This document shows, in pieces, positions 21,950 through 31,563 of a stretch of DNA of 64,000 bases (positions within the stretch are counted from its first letter, which is position 1; each line of letters starts with the position of its first letter). The position numbers and the translations under genes are program-made. The stretch is from Phycomyces nitens (taxonomy: Eukaryota; Mucoromycota; Mucoromycetes; Mucorales; Phycomycetaceae), in NCBI GenBank assembly GCA_022702545.1, contig JAHRBC010000002.1, positions 6,696,001 through 6,760,000 of the forward strand, written 5' to 3'. The notes under the pieces were generated by a model. It was given only the letters and a program-made list of their open reading frames with translations, was not told the origin of the DNA and made no database searches.

Positions 21950-22967
21950 ATCAACAATGGCCAATAATGGTAGTAGAGCAAGGGTACATAATACAGTGGA
22001 CGAAGTTCCCGATACCGTGGAGAGTCAAACCATTGTCATTGCCACCAGAAGACCAAAAAGAGGTGGATTAAACAGTGGAGAAATTCAGGAACTCGGATGT
22101 GATTGTGATATCATCTACACAGAACGGGGACTACTTTCCCGAGTTCTTTATTGTCAGAGAAACCAACAAATGCCGCCCGATTCCGGACTGCAAGCGGATC
22201 AACCAATGTATTCAGTGTCATCAATTCAAGACGGGAGGAGTGCCTGCCCTGAGAGATATCATCGAGCCAGGAGATTTGATGACAAATATAGACTTGAAAG
22301 ACGCGTACATAGCTGTACCAATTCACAAGGACTCCCGACGCTTTCTCACATTCAAACACAAGGGCGCAAGTATACCAATACAAGTCGCTCCCATTTGGGG
22401 TGAGTGTGACCCCAAGAGTAATTTCAAAGCTCATGAGATATGTAATGGAACCTCTTCGGAAGAAGGGTATCCGACTGGTCTACTACTTGAACGATATATC
22501 AATTCTAACAAAAACCAAGTTGGAGATGGAATAACAGTTATCTCAGGTGATAAGACACCTAACTTCTCTGGGCTATCTGATCAACTGGCAGAAGAGTGTA
22601 TTAACACCTTTGTACAAACAGAAATTCCTAGGCTTTCTATCCAATACCAAAAGCATGGAAATAAAAGTGCCGAGCAAGAAGATTTCCAACTTGAACACCC
22701 GAATCAAACAAGCCTTCACGCAAGTGAGATCATGCCGATGGATTGCCAGATTGATGGAGAACATGACGGCAATGATTTCAGAAGTAGAAAAATCACTACT
22801 AAACGTAAGGTACTTGCAGAGAGACCTATCCAAATCACTCCAAGCAAAGCTGTAAAGATGGGAAGCACACTGTCCATTATCGCAAGACACCAAAAAGGAA
22901 TTGACATGGTGGATGGAAAAAGGAGATACAGTAAACGGGCTTCCGATAAGAAAGCCGATACCACCAC
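21950..22967 (+). pseudogene. DIRS-type reverse transcriptase/RNase H, copy 1
   Basis: RT blocks are readable: IVRETNKCRPIPDCKRIN, IDLKDAYIAVPIHKDSRRF, then after a frame change YQYKSLPFGVSVTP, and YYLND at 22481-22495 where the catalytic box should read YxDD. Thus one catalytic Asp is lost (GAC to AAC) compared with copy 2. Then LGYLINWQKSVLTP and KFLGFLSNTKS, and the RNase H-side text ELTWWMEKGD. A TAA at the GATTAA near 22067 is private to this copy. The reading frame runs into R4 without completing RNase H. Confidence 0.7.
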
Positions 22968-23239
22968 TGTGGTATACACACCACAGTTGAGTGAAATACG
23001 GACTCCACAACCGATCTCTGGTCACTACTTGCTAATGACCCTGGAAAATTAACCTCTCAATGGTTACATACCAGGCACACGTATACTTCACACTTCTACA
23101 GTGATAACTGATCATTACACAATAGAGATTAATAGAACAAGGGAGCTAGAATAATAACTATATAAACCACCATAATATTCTTTCTTCAATAAACAACATT
23201 CTCACAGTATCTATAAGTTCCCAACCCTTAATTACCACA
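22968..23239 (+). repeat. R repeat copy R4 (272 bp), plus orientation
   Basis: Begins TGTGGTATACACACCACAG and ends AATTACCACA, so its termini TGTGGT/ACCACA are inverted. It is inverted relative to R5 (24111-24381), so R4 and R5 form a foldback around K2. It marks the unit 1/unit 2 junction. Confidence 0.75.
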
Positions 23240-24094
23240 GACTTGTTGAATTGTTTACCTTTATCGGTCTCAAAATGCAAAGAACAACCAGACCTCTTGA
23301 TGTCTTCATTAAGGAGCAACAGAAGGTGAGTTTTCATCGTCAAGCTAAACTTGGTCTTAGCGTAGACATCATACTCGTACAAGGATTTGACTAGACGACG
23401 AGCAACATTATCAATGTTGTTGAGATATTGATCAAAGTCAGTGGTTATCTCTCGAACAAATAGTAAAGACGATAGAATGCCAAGTTCTGTAAAGGGCTTG
23501 GCAATCATACAACTTTTGGGTCGTCTGTGAATTCAGCATTAAAAATCGGCGGCAGAACTTGCACCAGAATCTTGAACTCCTTGCCAAGGTAAGATCCACT
23601 ATCTCTAAGCTTCTTTCTGAAAATCCTTGTAAAGTCCCTAGACCCTTTTTCTTATTCCAACAGATCAGATAATTTTGCTTGCGAAGCAGTGTTTCCCTTT
23701 AAAACTTCCTTGAACGAATGATTAACATGGTATTTACATACTCCAAGAGGCACAGTGTGCAAAATCTCTACAGGTGTATCAAGAGCGGGATCAAACAACT
23801 GCAGACACAGTAGGTCTTCGGTACCGGTATTAATATATCCAAGAGCAGCAAGAATAAGCGTTTTACTGGTTGGCTCCTCTGTTTCCAGGCAAAGGTCGTC
23901 GATGTTCGGTAAGACACCAGGAATCGGCTTCTCTTTGCGGGTTGGGTCATTAGCAGCAAGCTCAAAATATTTCTTTGTTCTGCGTGGACAGTAGCGAACC
24001 AGATGATCAAAGATGAACTCATCAAAAGAAACTCTTCCCAAGTTGCGGTAGTAGCACCTTCTACAAGGGAAATTCGGTGTTGAGTGCTTCAACC
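23240..24094 (-). pseudogene. Transposon-type protein K2, 3'-truncated
   Basis: Same family as K1 and collinear with its first part (TPNFPCRRCYYRN, DTPVEILHTVPLGVCKYH, then KTHLLLLLNEDIKRSG). It carries the same frame change at the KVV/MIAKPF boundary plus an extra stop near 23652. It breaks at QFNK, exactly where R4 abuts it. K3 breaks at the same base. Confidence 0.65.
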
Positions 24095-24110
24095 CTGAGG
24101 TATATGGTTT

Positions 24111-24381
24111 GTTAGTATCTTGTAAGAGAAATAAGAATACTGTGAGAGTGTTATTTATTTAAGAAAGAATATTATGCTTGCTTATATACTATTATTCAAA
24201 TTCTCTTGTGATTAGAGTCCCCGTCGTGTAATGGTTGGCTATCACTGTAGCAGTATATAGTGTACGCGTGCCTGATGTGTAACTGTCCCTGAGATGTTAA
24301 CTTGCCAGGGTCATTAGCAAGTAGTAACCGGAGATCGGTTGTGGGGTCTGTATTTCACCTAACTGTGGTGTGTATACCACA
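24111..24381 (-). repeat. R repeat copy R5 (271 bp)
   Basis: Unit 2 counterpart of R1. It faces R4 across K2 as an inverted pair and contains the TACTAAC/CAG splice signal that precedes the K reading frame. Confidence 0.7.
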
Positions 24382-24647
24382 GTTAGTATCTTTAAGAGAA
24401 ATAAGAATACTATGAGTATTAATTATTAAAGAAAAGAATATTATAATTGTGTGTATACTATTATTCAAGTTCCCTTGTAATTAGATTCTCTGTTTTGTAA
24501 TGGGTAGTCATTACTGCAGCAGTATAAAGTGTATGTGTGCTTGGTGTGTAACTATTGAAATGGTGAATTCCCAGAATCATAAGCAAAATGTAACCGGTAA
24601 TCAGCCTTGGATTCCGTATTCCACTCTGGTATGGTATGTATACCACA
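24382..24647 (-). repeat. R repeat copy R6 (266 bp)
   Basis: Unit 2 counterpart of R2, in tandem with R5, ending GTATGTATACCACA. Confidence 0.65.
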
Positions 24648-25421
24648 CAAACAAATTGAAGTAGGTTGGAGGATAATATGCATCAAGGTAAACCAAACCT
24701 AAGACAGTAAAGTGGTTAAGAGAATATCTGACCAAAGAGTGGATAAGTATAAGAGAATATCCAAAATTTATTGTTTTTATGGATAATGCATCTCTAGCTT
24801 TATAAAAATATAAAGGTAGGTCAGTCTCATATTGAATAAATGTTTTGCTTTTATTATACAGACTACAAAAGATACACTTTATGTCTATAAATTGCTAGAC
24901 GGATTGCTTGTATATATTAAGAATAAGAGCAATGTAAAGAAATGTCTTTTATTTACACCTTATGCTCGAGCTTACAATCACACAATATTTTCTAGTAACC
25001 CTGCATTAACAATACTTATATACAAGTCTAAAAACTTAATAATATACAGATAACCCCATTTTAGAAAGAATATAACTTGACCACACGTTTATCCGTACTT
25101 TGACATGTAAGCTTAACCACTCGCCGCATTATCTCCATCTGTCAATAGTCCAACCAAAACATAAAGTCAATATTCAGGACAAATATCAATAAAGTCACAG
25201 AGTGAGCCAAACCACTAACCCTCTAGCTGTGGTAGCCATTCGAGACAATTGACAAATATCTTTATAGGTCTAATAGTTTACAACAATAGTTACTATGTTT
25301 TAGTAATAAAACCAATATTTTATATCTTAAACACAGAAACTAAACGTCATCCAAAGTAAGAAGTACAAGAACAGCAAGTTTGTATATTCTCAAGTTCCAC
25401 TTACTGCCGATTGTACCTCTG
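24648..25421. other. Intergenic spacer upstream of the 272-bp insertion
   Basis: AT-rich DNA matching 13740 onward and 37936 onward. No gene is supported. Confidence 0.5.
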
Positions 25422-25693
25422 ATACGGGTTGTAAACTTTATTGTAAAATAAAAAAAACCAACTACAGAAGATGTTAGATATAGGTAATAGGAAAAATAGA
25501 TAGAAAGCATACCGAAAGTATGATCGTTGGTTTAGAGAATGATATAGATAAAAGTTTAGAAAGTTGGAAGAGAAAGAGAAAATGATAAGACACTAGAATG
25601 ATCTTATTGTAATTGGGTGGTTACATTTGAATTTAAATAGTGGAACCAAAATAGTGAGTAGAAACATTTAGCAAAAATGGACGCAATCATTTC
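25422..25693. mobile_element. 272-bp insertion with 7-bp flanking repeat
   Basis: Present here and in unit 3 (38710-38982) but absent from unit 1. It is flanked by ACCTCTG at 25415-25421 and 25694-25700, which occurs once at the empty site near 14683. It has no coding capacity and no clear terminal inverted repeats. It is probably a small non-autonomous element, and it sits directly upstream of the F-box promoter block. Confidence 0.65.
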
Positions 25694-25695
25694 AC

Positions 25696-25824
25696 CTCTG
25701 TCCTACAATACACTACGCCTCCTTTGCTTTTACTCACATTCGAATTCATAAAAGTATTAAAACACTCGAAAAGCATTAAAACTTTTCTTTCCAATATTTC
25801 TATATTCCAAATATCTATTTTATT
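25696..25824 (+). promoter_or_regulatory. Conserved F-box promoter block, F4
   Basis: CTCTGTCCTACAATAC at 25696-25711 with the same downstream TATA-like and T-rich parts. It carries an extra 19-bp segment (ACACTCGAAAAGCATTAAA) shared with F5 and F6 but absent from F2 and F3. Confidence 0.6.
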
Positions 25825-27669
25825 ATGCTATTATCCGAGTTTCCTCAAGAAATTATAGAACAAATTGCGGACCGTCTTTCTTTCGAGGACAAAAGATCTT
25901 GTTATCTGGTTTGCAAGTCATGGAAATGCGTCTTCCAGTATTCCTTATACTCTGATATAGTGATAAGCCAACAATTATTAAACGATCTTGTAAATCCTCC
26001 CCAAGATAATCAACCACCTTGCCTAAAAACTCGATTACTTGTACGATATTTGGAATTCAAAAAACATACCGTAGCAATAGACGAAGAAATCTACTTACTG
26101 CAACAAACCTTTCCGAATTTAAGGTGTCTTTACTTGCACCAAAATTCCATAATTTCATACAACTTTGGAGTTACTACCGACTGGAATATCTGGTGGTCAT
26201 TGTCAGAACTTCGTATTGGATTTGCCCTGAGATGTGTACCCGACGTCAAGAATAAGCTTGTTAAAATGCTTCTGTGTTTACCCCTCTTAAGACGAATGGA
26301 GAACATTAATAATTACAAGTACACAACACCATTATCATTTTCATTAGACGACTTTGAAACAATTCACTTGCACCTAAAACACCTTGCATATTGGAAATTC
26401 GGTTCGAATCTATTGACTCTATCCGAAACAGACATTGAACGTATAGCAAATGTATCGCCAGCCACAAAAATGGGAAGCATGAGCATTACTTCTGGAAACA
26501 CAGACCATCGATGGCTATGCTATTTTGCACGCAAATACCCGAATCTACACACAATTGAGTTGTGTACATCAAGCATTCTACCTGAAAGCGATGAAGAAAG
26601 GAGCGATACGATAGCATTATTCCAACAAGTGCCTCTGCCATTTCAACGCCTAACAAAATTAAACTTTGAAGATCGTAGTTGTATTGATAAAACTCATATA
26701 CTTTTCTGGGATATGATCCATTTTCACAATATGCCGTTAAAGTACGTATCGGTTGGCATTATCTTACCATATGGTACCCCTTCTTCTGATAATACTCGTG
26801 ACATTCCCAAACATGCCACAAAAGTTTATCTTGGAGGATTCTCAAACACCATTGAATCATCTAGTCTGAAATGTCTAAATACACATTCAACCCCAATCGA
26901 CTTTTCAGAGATAAAGTACAGACTTTGTAATCTAGTTAAACTGACTATCGAAACTACCGCGCTTTTTGAAATTGATACTCTTCTGCGTGCAGCGCCTCGC
27001 TTGAAATCACTTGAACTCCAAGACGCTGATATCAAAGTTAAAGACGAACTCTACAATTCAAAGAGATTTGAGCTCCAGTCATTTATAGCAAACGACACAA
27101 AAATTACATCAGATGTTCTCCGGTTTCTGTCCTTCCACTGCAAAAACTTGAACGAGTTGGATTTGAAAGATACATCAGTATACGGCAATTTTACGACACC
27201 TGGGTGTCAATTTATTGATATGACCTACACCCGCTTAGAGAAATTCAATCTGCAAGGCACACGCTTTATTATACAAGATAACAAAAAGTGCCCAGAAAAC
27301 TTGAATATTACTCTTATTACTTGGCCAATTAACGATGTTCCTCCAAACCAAGACCACGATCCCAATGTATTGCCGACTGTTGCTGATTGTGCACCTGTCA
27401 AAGTGTGTTATAACTGGTTTTGCACCAATAACGATAATGAAATGTGGTGTATCTCACCAGAGCAAGCCTTACATGTCCTGAACTTTGTCTCAGACTATGA
27501 GGAAAACAAAAGAACCACTGACATGAGCGACTTTGATGAATATGACAGATATTCATTCGAGATTTTACCCAACAATTGTGTTTTTGGATATACAAAGATA
27601 AAACTTGGTTATGTAGACCGTTTTCGGATCGATTATACGGATGACATTGAGTTCTACCATTGTCCCTAA
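25825..27669 (+). CDS. F-box/LRR-like protein F4
   Basis: Intronless, 614 aa. F-box at residues 3-45 (EFPQEIIEQIADRLSFEDKR, then CYLVCKSWKCVFQ), followed by the array-type leucine-rich body and a C-terminus nearly identical to F2 (DMSDFDEYDRYSFEILPNNC). It appears mosaic: the segment around 26937-27120 (EIDTLLRAAPRLKSLELQ, KVKDELYNSKRFELQSF) matches the F3/F5 type rather than F2, while both flanks match F2. Predicted SCF substrate adaptor; target unknown. The start follows the same promoter-to-ATG geometry as its sisters. Confidence 0.88.
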   Translation: MLLSEFPQEIIEQIADRLSFEDKRSCYLVCKSWKCVFQYSLYSDIVISQQLLNDLVNPPQDNQPPCLKTRLLVRYLEFKKHTVAIDEEIYLLQQTFPNLRCLYLHQNSIISYNFGVTTDWNIWWSLSELRIGFALRCVPDVKNKLVKMLLCLPLLRRMENINNYKYTTPLSFSLDDFETIHLHLKHLAYWKFGSNLLTLSETDIERIANVSPATKMGSMSITSGNTDHRWLCYFARKYPNLHTIELCTSSILPESDEERSDTIALFQQVPLPFQRLTKLNFEDRSCIDKTHILFWDMIHFHNMPLKYVSVGIILPYGTPSSDNTRDIPKHATKVYLGGFSNTIESSSLKCLNTHSTPIDFSEIKYRLCNLVKLTIETTALFEIDTLLRAAPRLKSLELQDADIKVKDELYNSKRFELQSFIANDTKITSDVLRFLSFHCKNLNELDLKDTSVYGNFTTPGCQFIDMTYTRLEKFNLQGTRFIIQDNKKCPENLNITLITWPINDVPPNQDHDPNVLPTVADCAPVKVCYNWFCTNNDNEMWCISPEQALHVLNFVSDYEENKRTTDMSDFDEYDRYSFEILPNNCVFGYTKIKLGYVDRFRIDYTDDIEFYHCP

Positions 27670-27904
27670 AAATAAAAGAAACGTTTCAGAACTCATTAAA
27701 TCTTTTAAATCAACAAAACAAAATAAAAAAAAAACACTGTATTGCTTCCCAAGTTCTCTTTTAAAAAAAAAGAAAAAAAAAGACTTGACATGTTACTCGC
27801 GTCATAATTGTGTAGGGAGAATTTTAAATGCCATCAAGTAATAATACATTATCAAAAGTGTCAATGTTTGCAAGTGTAAAATCCACGCCAAAGCCGAGTA
27901 GACA

Positions 27905-28125
27905 AAAAAATCCACGATCGATCTCCTGTTATTACTTGCTAATGACCCTGGCAAGTTAAAATCTCAATAGTTCCACACCAGACACACTTACACTTCACAT
28001 TATAGCAATGATAATCGATAATTACACAATAGATGTTACATTACAAAGGAATTATAAAAGTATATAAACCACTAAAATATTATTTCTTCAATAAAGAACA
28101 CTAATAGTATCTACAAGCTCCGTAC
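27905..28125 (+). repeat. R repeat copy R7, 5'-truncated
   Basis: Unit 2 counterpart of R3, lacking the TGTGG start and lying downstream of F4. Confidence 0.6.
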
Positions 28126-28254
28126 GCCTATTTATCGAAAATGTCATGAAATAAAATGTTAATTCCAAGAAGTACATTAGCACCTTGGAAAAAGCCTACA
28201 TTCTATTCTTGAAAGCCTTCAAAAAAAAAACAAAGGCGGAGCCAGTTTAAGCTA

Positions 28255-28562
28255 AAATAAGAGGATAAAAAATGCCATGAAGGTGCTTTGACAATGACCT
28301 GAACGAAAACAAATCGTCTTTAGCTAATGGATAACTGGCCAGTCTTATATCCAGAATTGAACTTTATAAAGCATGTTTAGGCTTATCTCAAGCGTCAGGT
28401 ATGCTTAAACAAGTACAAGTTGGTAAATGCCTACTATTTGAAGCATAAATTTGAAGGAGAGTGGAAGAAAATACCAATGAATATTTGGAGAGTTTAATCT
28501 CAAGCATGCCTAGAAAAGGTCAAGCTGTTATTGATGTCAATAGTAATACTACCAAGTATTAA
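28255..28562 (+). pseudogene. Tc1/mariner transposase remnant T4
   Basis: Unit 2 counterpart of T3: EDKKCHE near 28261, NWPVLYPELNFIKHV near 28331, and the ending SSMPRKGQAVIDVNSN, TTKY-stop at 28560-28562. It was carried passively by the unit duplication. Confidence 0.65.
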
Positions 28563-29364
28563 AACTAATTTTTTTGTAATGAATTATAAAGGTAGAATAC
28601 TCAATAAGTATTTTGTAGTAATCTGAACTTTTTAAATAGTCTCTTTAATATACTTTTTTGTCAAATATTCAAACTATACATCTTTTCAAAAACATGTAAA
28701 ACTGAAAATCGAGACGCTACTTTCTTTCGCTCACTGTGTATTACTAGGTTTATAAAAGTATTAAGGTGAAAATATCTCATATTGAATGAATATCTTTCTT
28801 TGTTATACAGACTAAACAAGATACACTTTATGATGTTAGATAGCTATATCGATTGCCTATATACATTAAGAATAAGATCAATGTAAACAAATGTATTTTT
28901 TTAATTACACCTTATGCCCGAGCTTACAATTATACAATATTTTCTAGTAATCCTGCATTAACAATACTTATATACAAGTCTAAAAACCTAATAATCTACA
29001 GATAATTCCATTTTAGAAAGAATATAACTTGACCATACATTTATCCGTACTTTGACATGTAAGCTTAACCACTCGCCGCATTATCTCCATCTGTCAATAG
29101 TCCAACCAAAACATAAAGTCAATATCCAGGACAAATATCAATAAAGTCCCAGAGTGAGCCAAACCACTAAACCTCTAGCTGTGGTAGCCATTCCAGACAA
29201 TTTGCAAATATCTTTATGGTTCTAATAGTTTACAAAGATAGTAACTATTAATAATAGAACCAATATTTTATATCTTGAACACAGTAATTAAAAGTCACCC
29301 AAAGGAAGAAGTACAAGAGCAGGGAGCTTGTATATTCCCAAGTTCCACTTACTGCGGATTGCAC
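28563..29364. other. Intergenic spacer, counterpart of 17533-18339
   Basis: AT-rich and near-identical to unit 1. No gene is supported. Confidence 0.5.
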
Positions 29365-29493
29365 ATCTGTCCTACAATACACTAAGCCTCCGTTACTTTT
29401 TCTCACGTTCGAATTCATAAAAGTATTAAAACACTCGAAAAGCATTAAAACTTTTCATTCCAATATTTCTATATTCCAAATATCTATTTTATT
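29365..29493 (+). promoter_or_regulatory. Conserved F-box promoter block, F5
   Basis: ATCTGTCCTACAATAC at 29365-29380 (first base changed from the consensus), then ATTCATAAAAGTATT and the T-rich run to the ATG. Confidence 0.6.
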
Positions 29494-31308
29494 ATGCTAT
29501 TATCCGACTTTCCTCGAGAAATTATAGAACAAATTGCCGACCGTCTTTCTCTCGAGGACAAAAGATCTTGTTATCTGGTTTGCAAGTCATGGAAAGGCGT
29601 CTTCCAGGATTCCCTATACTCTGACCTAGTGGTATGCGAGCAATTATTAGAGGAGCTTGTTAATCCTTCCCAAGATTATCAACCACCTTGCCTAAAAACT
29701 CGATTACTTGTACGAAATATAACAGCACATTACCCAAAGTCAGTAGGAGACAAAGAGATCTCCCTACTGCAGAAAACCTTTCCAAATATAAAGTATTTTG
29801 CTTTTACCACAGAGGATATAGTCCCGGGCAGTTTTGGAGTCGGTGCCGACTGGAGTATCTGGAGATCGCTGACAGAACTCTACTTTTCATTTGACCAGAG
29901 AACTGTATCCGACCTCGAGAATAAGCTTGTTAAAATTGTTGTGTCTTTACCTGCCTTGACACGACTGGAGATTTATGGTGTATTCTTGGGCCATCTACTA
30001 TCGTTCTCATTAGACGACTTTGAAACAATCCACTCGCATCTAAATCACCTTGGACATTTGAGATTAAAATCAAATCTATTGACTCTATCCGAAGCAGACA
30101 TTGAACGTATGACAAAAGTATCGCCAGCCACAAAAATGGGAAATCTTTTCATATATTCTGACAATACAGACCATCGATGGCTATGTTATTTTGCTCACAA
30201 ATATCCCAATCTACACACACTGGATCTCCAAATAATAAATTTTCTACCCGAGACCAATGAACAAAGGAGTCGCACGATTAAATTGTTCCAACAAGTGCCT
30301 CTGCCATTTCAACACCTTACAAAACTGAAAATTAGATATTACCGCCAGACTCTAAACGATCCTCTACTTTTCTGGGATATAATGCATTTCCACAATATGC
30401 CGTTAAAGCACGTATCTGTCGATATTTATGGATCATATACTACTTATCAGGATGATAATCCTTGTGATGTTTCCGAACATATCGCAAAACATTATTTTCC
30501 AAGCTTTTTAAAAAACATTGAATCGTTTTATATGAGCTGTAGTGCAGGTCAAGCCCCAATCGACTTTGCAGAGATAACGTACAGCTTTTGCAATCTAGCT
30601 AAACTGACTATCAAAACTGACACGCTTTTTGAAATTGATACTCTCCTGTGTGCAGCGCCTTGCTTGAAATCACTTGACCTCGAAGACACTAATGTCAAAG
30701 TTAAAGACGAACTCTACAATTCACAGAGATTTGAGCTCCAGTCATTCCTAGCGTACACCATAAAAATTACATCAGATGTTCTCCGGTTTCTGTCCTTCCA
30801 CTGCAGAAGTTTGAGTGTGTTGCATATCAGATGGTCATCAGTACACGGCAATTTTACGACACCTGGGTGCCAGCTTATTGATATGACTTACGCCCGATTT
30901 AAGAAATTTTATCTGGAAATGGTATCATTTATTATACAAGACAACAACGAGTGCCCAGACAATAGAAATATAGCCATTATTACGCGACCAGTTGAAGATT
31001 GTGCTCCTAAACAAGATTATGATCCTAATGTCTTGCCGGTTGTCGTTGGTGGTCCACCTGTCAAAGCTTATTATGAAGGGTTTTACACCAATGGGTCTCA
31101 TTGTATGTTGGCGCTCTCAACAAAACAAAGATCTCGTATCCAGAAATTCGTCTCAAACTATGAGGAAAGCAAAAGAATTACTTTCAAGAGAGCTCAAAAT
31201 TCAAAGGGGAGAAAGCCGTATAAGAGTTGGGACAATAATTGTGTTTTTGGATATACAAAGATAAAGCTTGGTTATGTAGTTGATTTTTTTAACGAAGCAG
31301 AATATTGA
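29494..31308 (+). CDS. F-box/LRR-like protein F5
   Basis: Intronless, 604 aa. Near-identical sister of F3 but with a single copy of the 27-residue segment that F3 has twice, which accounts for the length difference. F-box at residues 3-45 (DFPREIIEQIADRLSLEDKR), then the leucine-rich body (YPNLHTLDLQIINFLPE, LLFWDIMHFHNMPLKHV, ITSDVLRFLSFHCRSLSVL) and KPYKSWDNNCVFGYTKIK at the end. Most differences from F3 are scattered substitutions, concentrated near residues 95-120 and 415-455. Predicted SCF adaptor of unknown target. Confidence 0.88.
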   Translation: MLLSDFPREIIEQIADRLSLEDKRSCYLVCKSWKGVFQDSLYSDLVVCEQLLEELVNPSQDYQPPCLKTRLLVRNITAHYPKSVGDKEISLLQKTFPNIKYFAFTTEDIVPGSFGVGADWSIWRSLTELYFSFDQRTVSDLENKLVKIVVSLPALTRLEIYGVFLGHLLSFSLDDFETIHSHLNHLGHLRLKSNLLTLSEADIERMTKVSPATKMGNLFIYSDNTDHRWLCYFAHKYPNLHTLDLQIINFLPETNEQRSRTIKLFQQVPLPFQHLTKLKIRYYRQTLNDPLLFWDIMHFHNMPLKHVSVDIYGSYTTYQDDNPCDVSEHIAKHYFPSFLKNIESFYMSCSAGQAPIDFAEITYSFCNLAKLTIKTDTLFEIDTLLCAAPCLKSLDLEDTNVKVKDELYNSQRFELQSFLAYTIKITSDVLRFLSFHCRSLSVLHIRWSSVHGNFTTPGCQLIDMTYARFKKFYLEMVSFIIQDNNECPDNRNIAIITRPVEDCAPKQDYDPNVLPVVVGGPPVKAYYEGFYTNGSHCMLALSTKQRSRIQKFVSNYEESKRITFKRAQNSKGRKPYKSWDNNCVFGYTKIKLGYVVDFFNEAEY

Positions 31309-31563
31309 ACCCCCGATAATTCTGGAAGACACTATTCTGAAAGACACTACAAGTATCTAGAGCAGTTAGAGATAGATGATTAATATCATGCAACTGAAAT
31401 ACTACTGCGCAATAGCTTGAACATATAAAGCCCTCAAATAAGCCAAGCAAAATAAAGATAACCCATGTTTTATCCCTTTACTTATCCTTACTGTTCCCAA
31501 TTTCTAACCCCGATATCTAAAGCGCCTGAACTATTACAATTTTCATATTGTATTGTGACAGTA

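Larger units (their letters stand above)
20821..22967 (+). mobile_element. DIRS-like retroelement copy 1, truncated and dead
   Basis: Gag-like and reverse transcriptase/RNase H-like pseudogenes in order, cut at 22967 where R4 begins. No tyrosine recombinase follows, although the RT is of the DIRS/Ngaro type. Copy 2 lies at 34076-36255. Several lesions are shared with copy 2 and others are private. Confidence 0.65.
12333..23240 (+). repeat. Tandem array unit 1 (about 10.9 kb)
   Basis: Runs from the K sequence beginning ACTTGTTGAATTG to the end of the plus-oriented R repeat. It contains K1 (part), R1, R2, F-box F2, R3, Tc1 remnant T3, F-box F3 and DIRS copy 1. Unit 2 repeats the same order with near-identical intergenic DNA. 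The F2-F4 offset is 11027 bp and the F3-F5 offset is 11044 bp. Confidence 0.85.

Noticed and set aside
22968..23239. R as a proven solo LTR (TG...CA ends)
   Set aside because: Its termini TGTGGT/ACCACA fit an LTR, but no target-site duplication is visible, and the minus copies end differently (GATACTAAC followed by a splice acceptor), so the class was left open.
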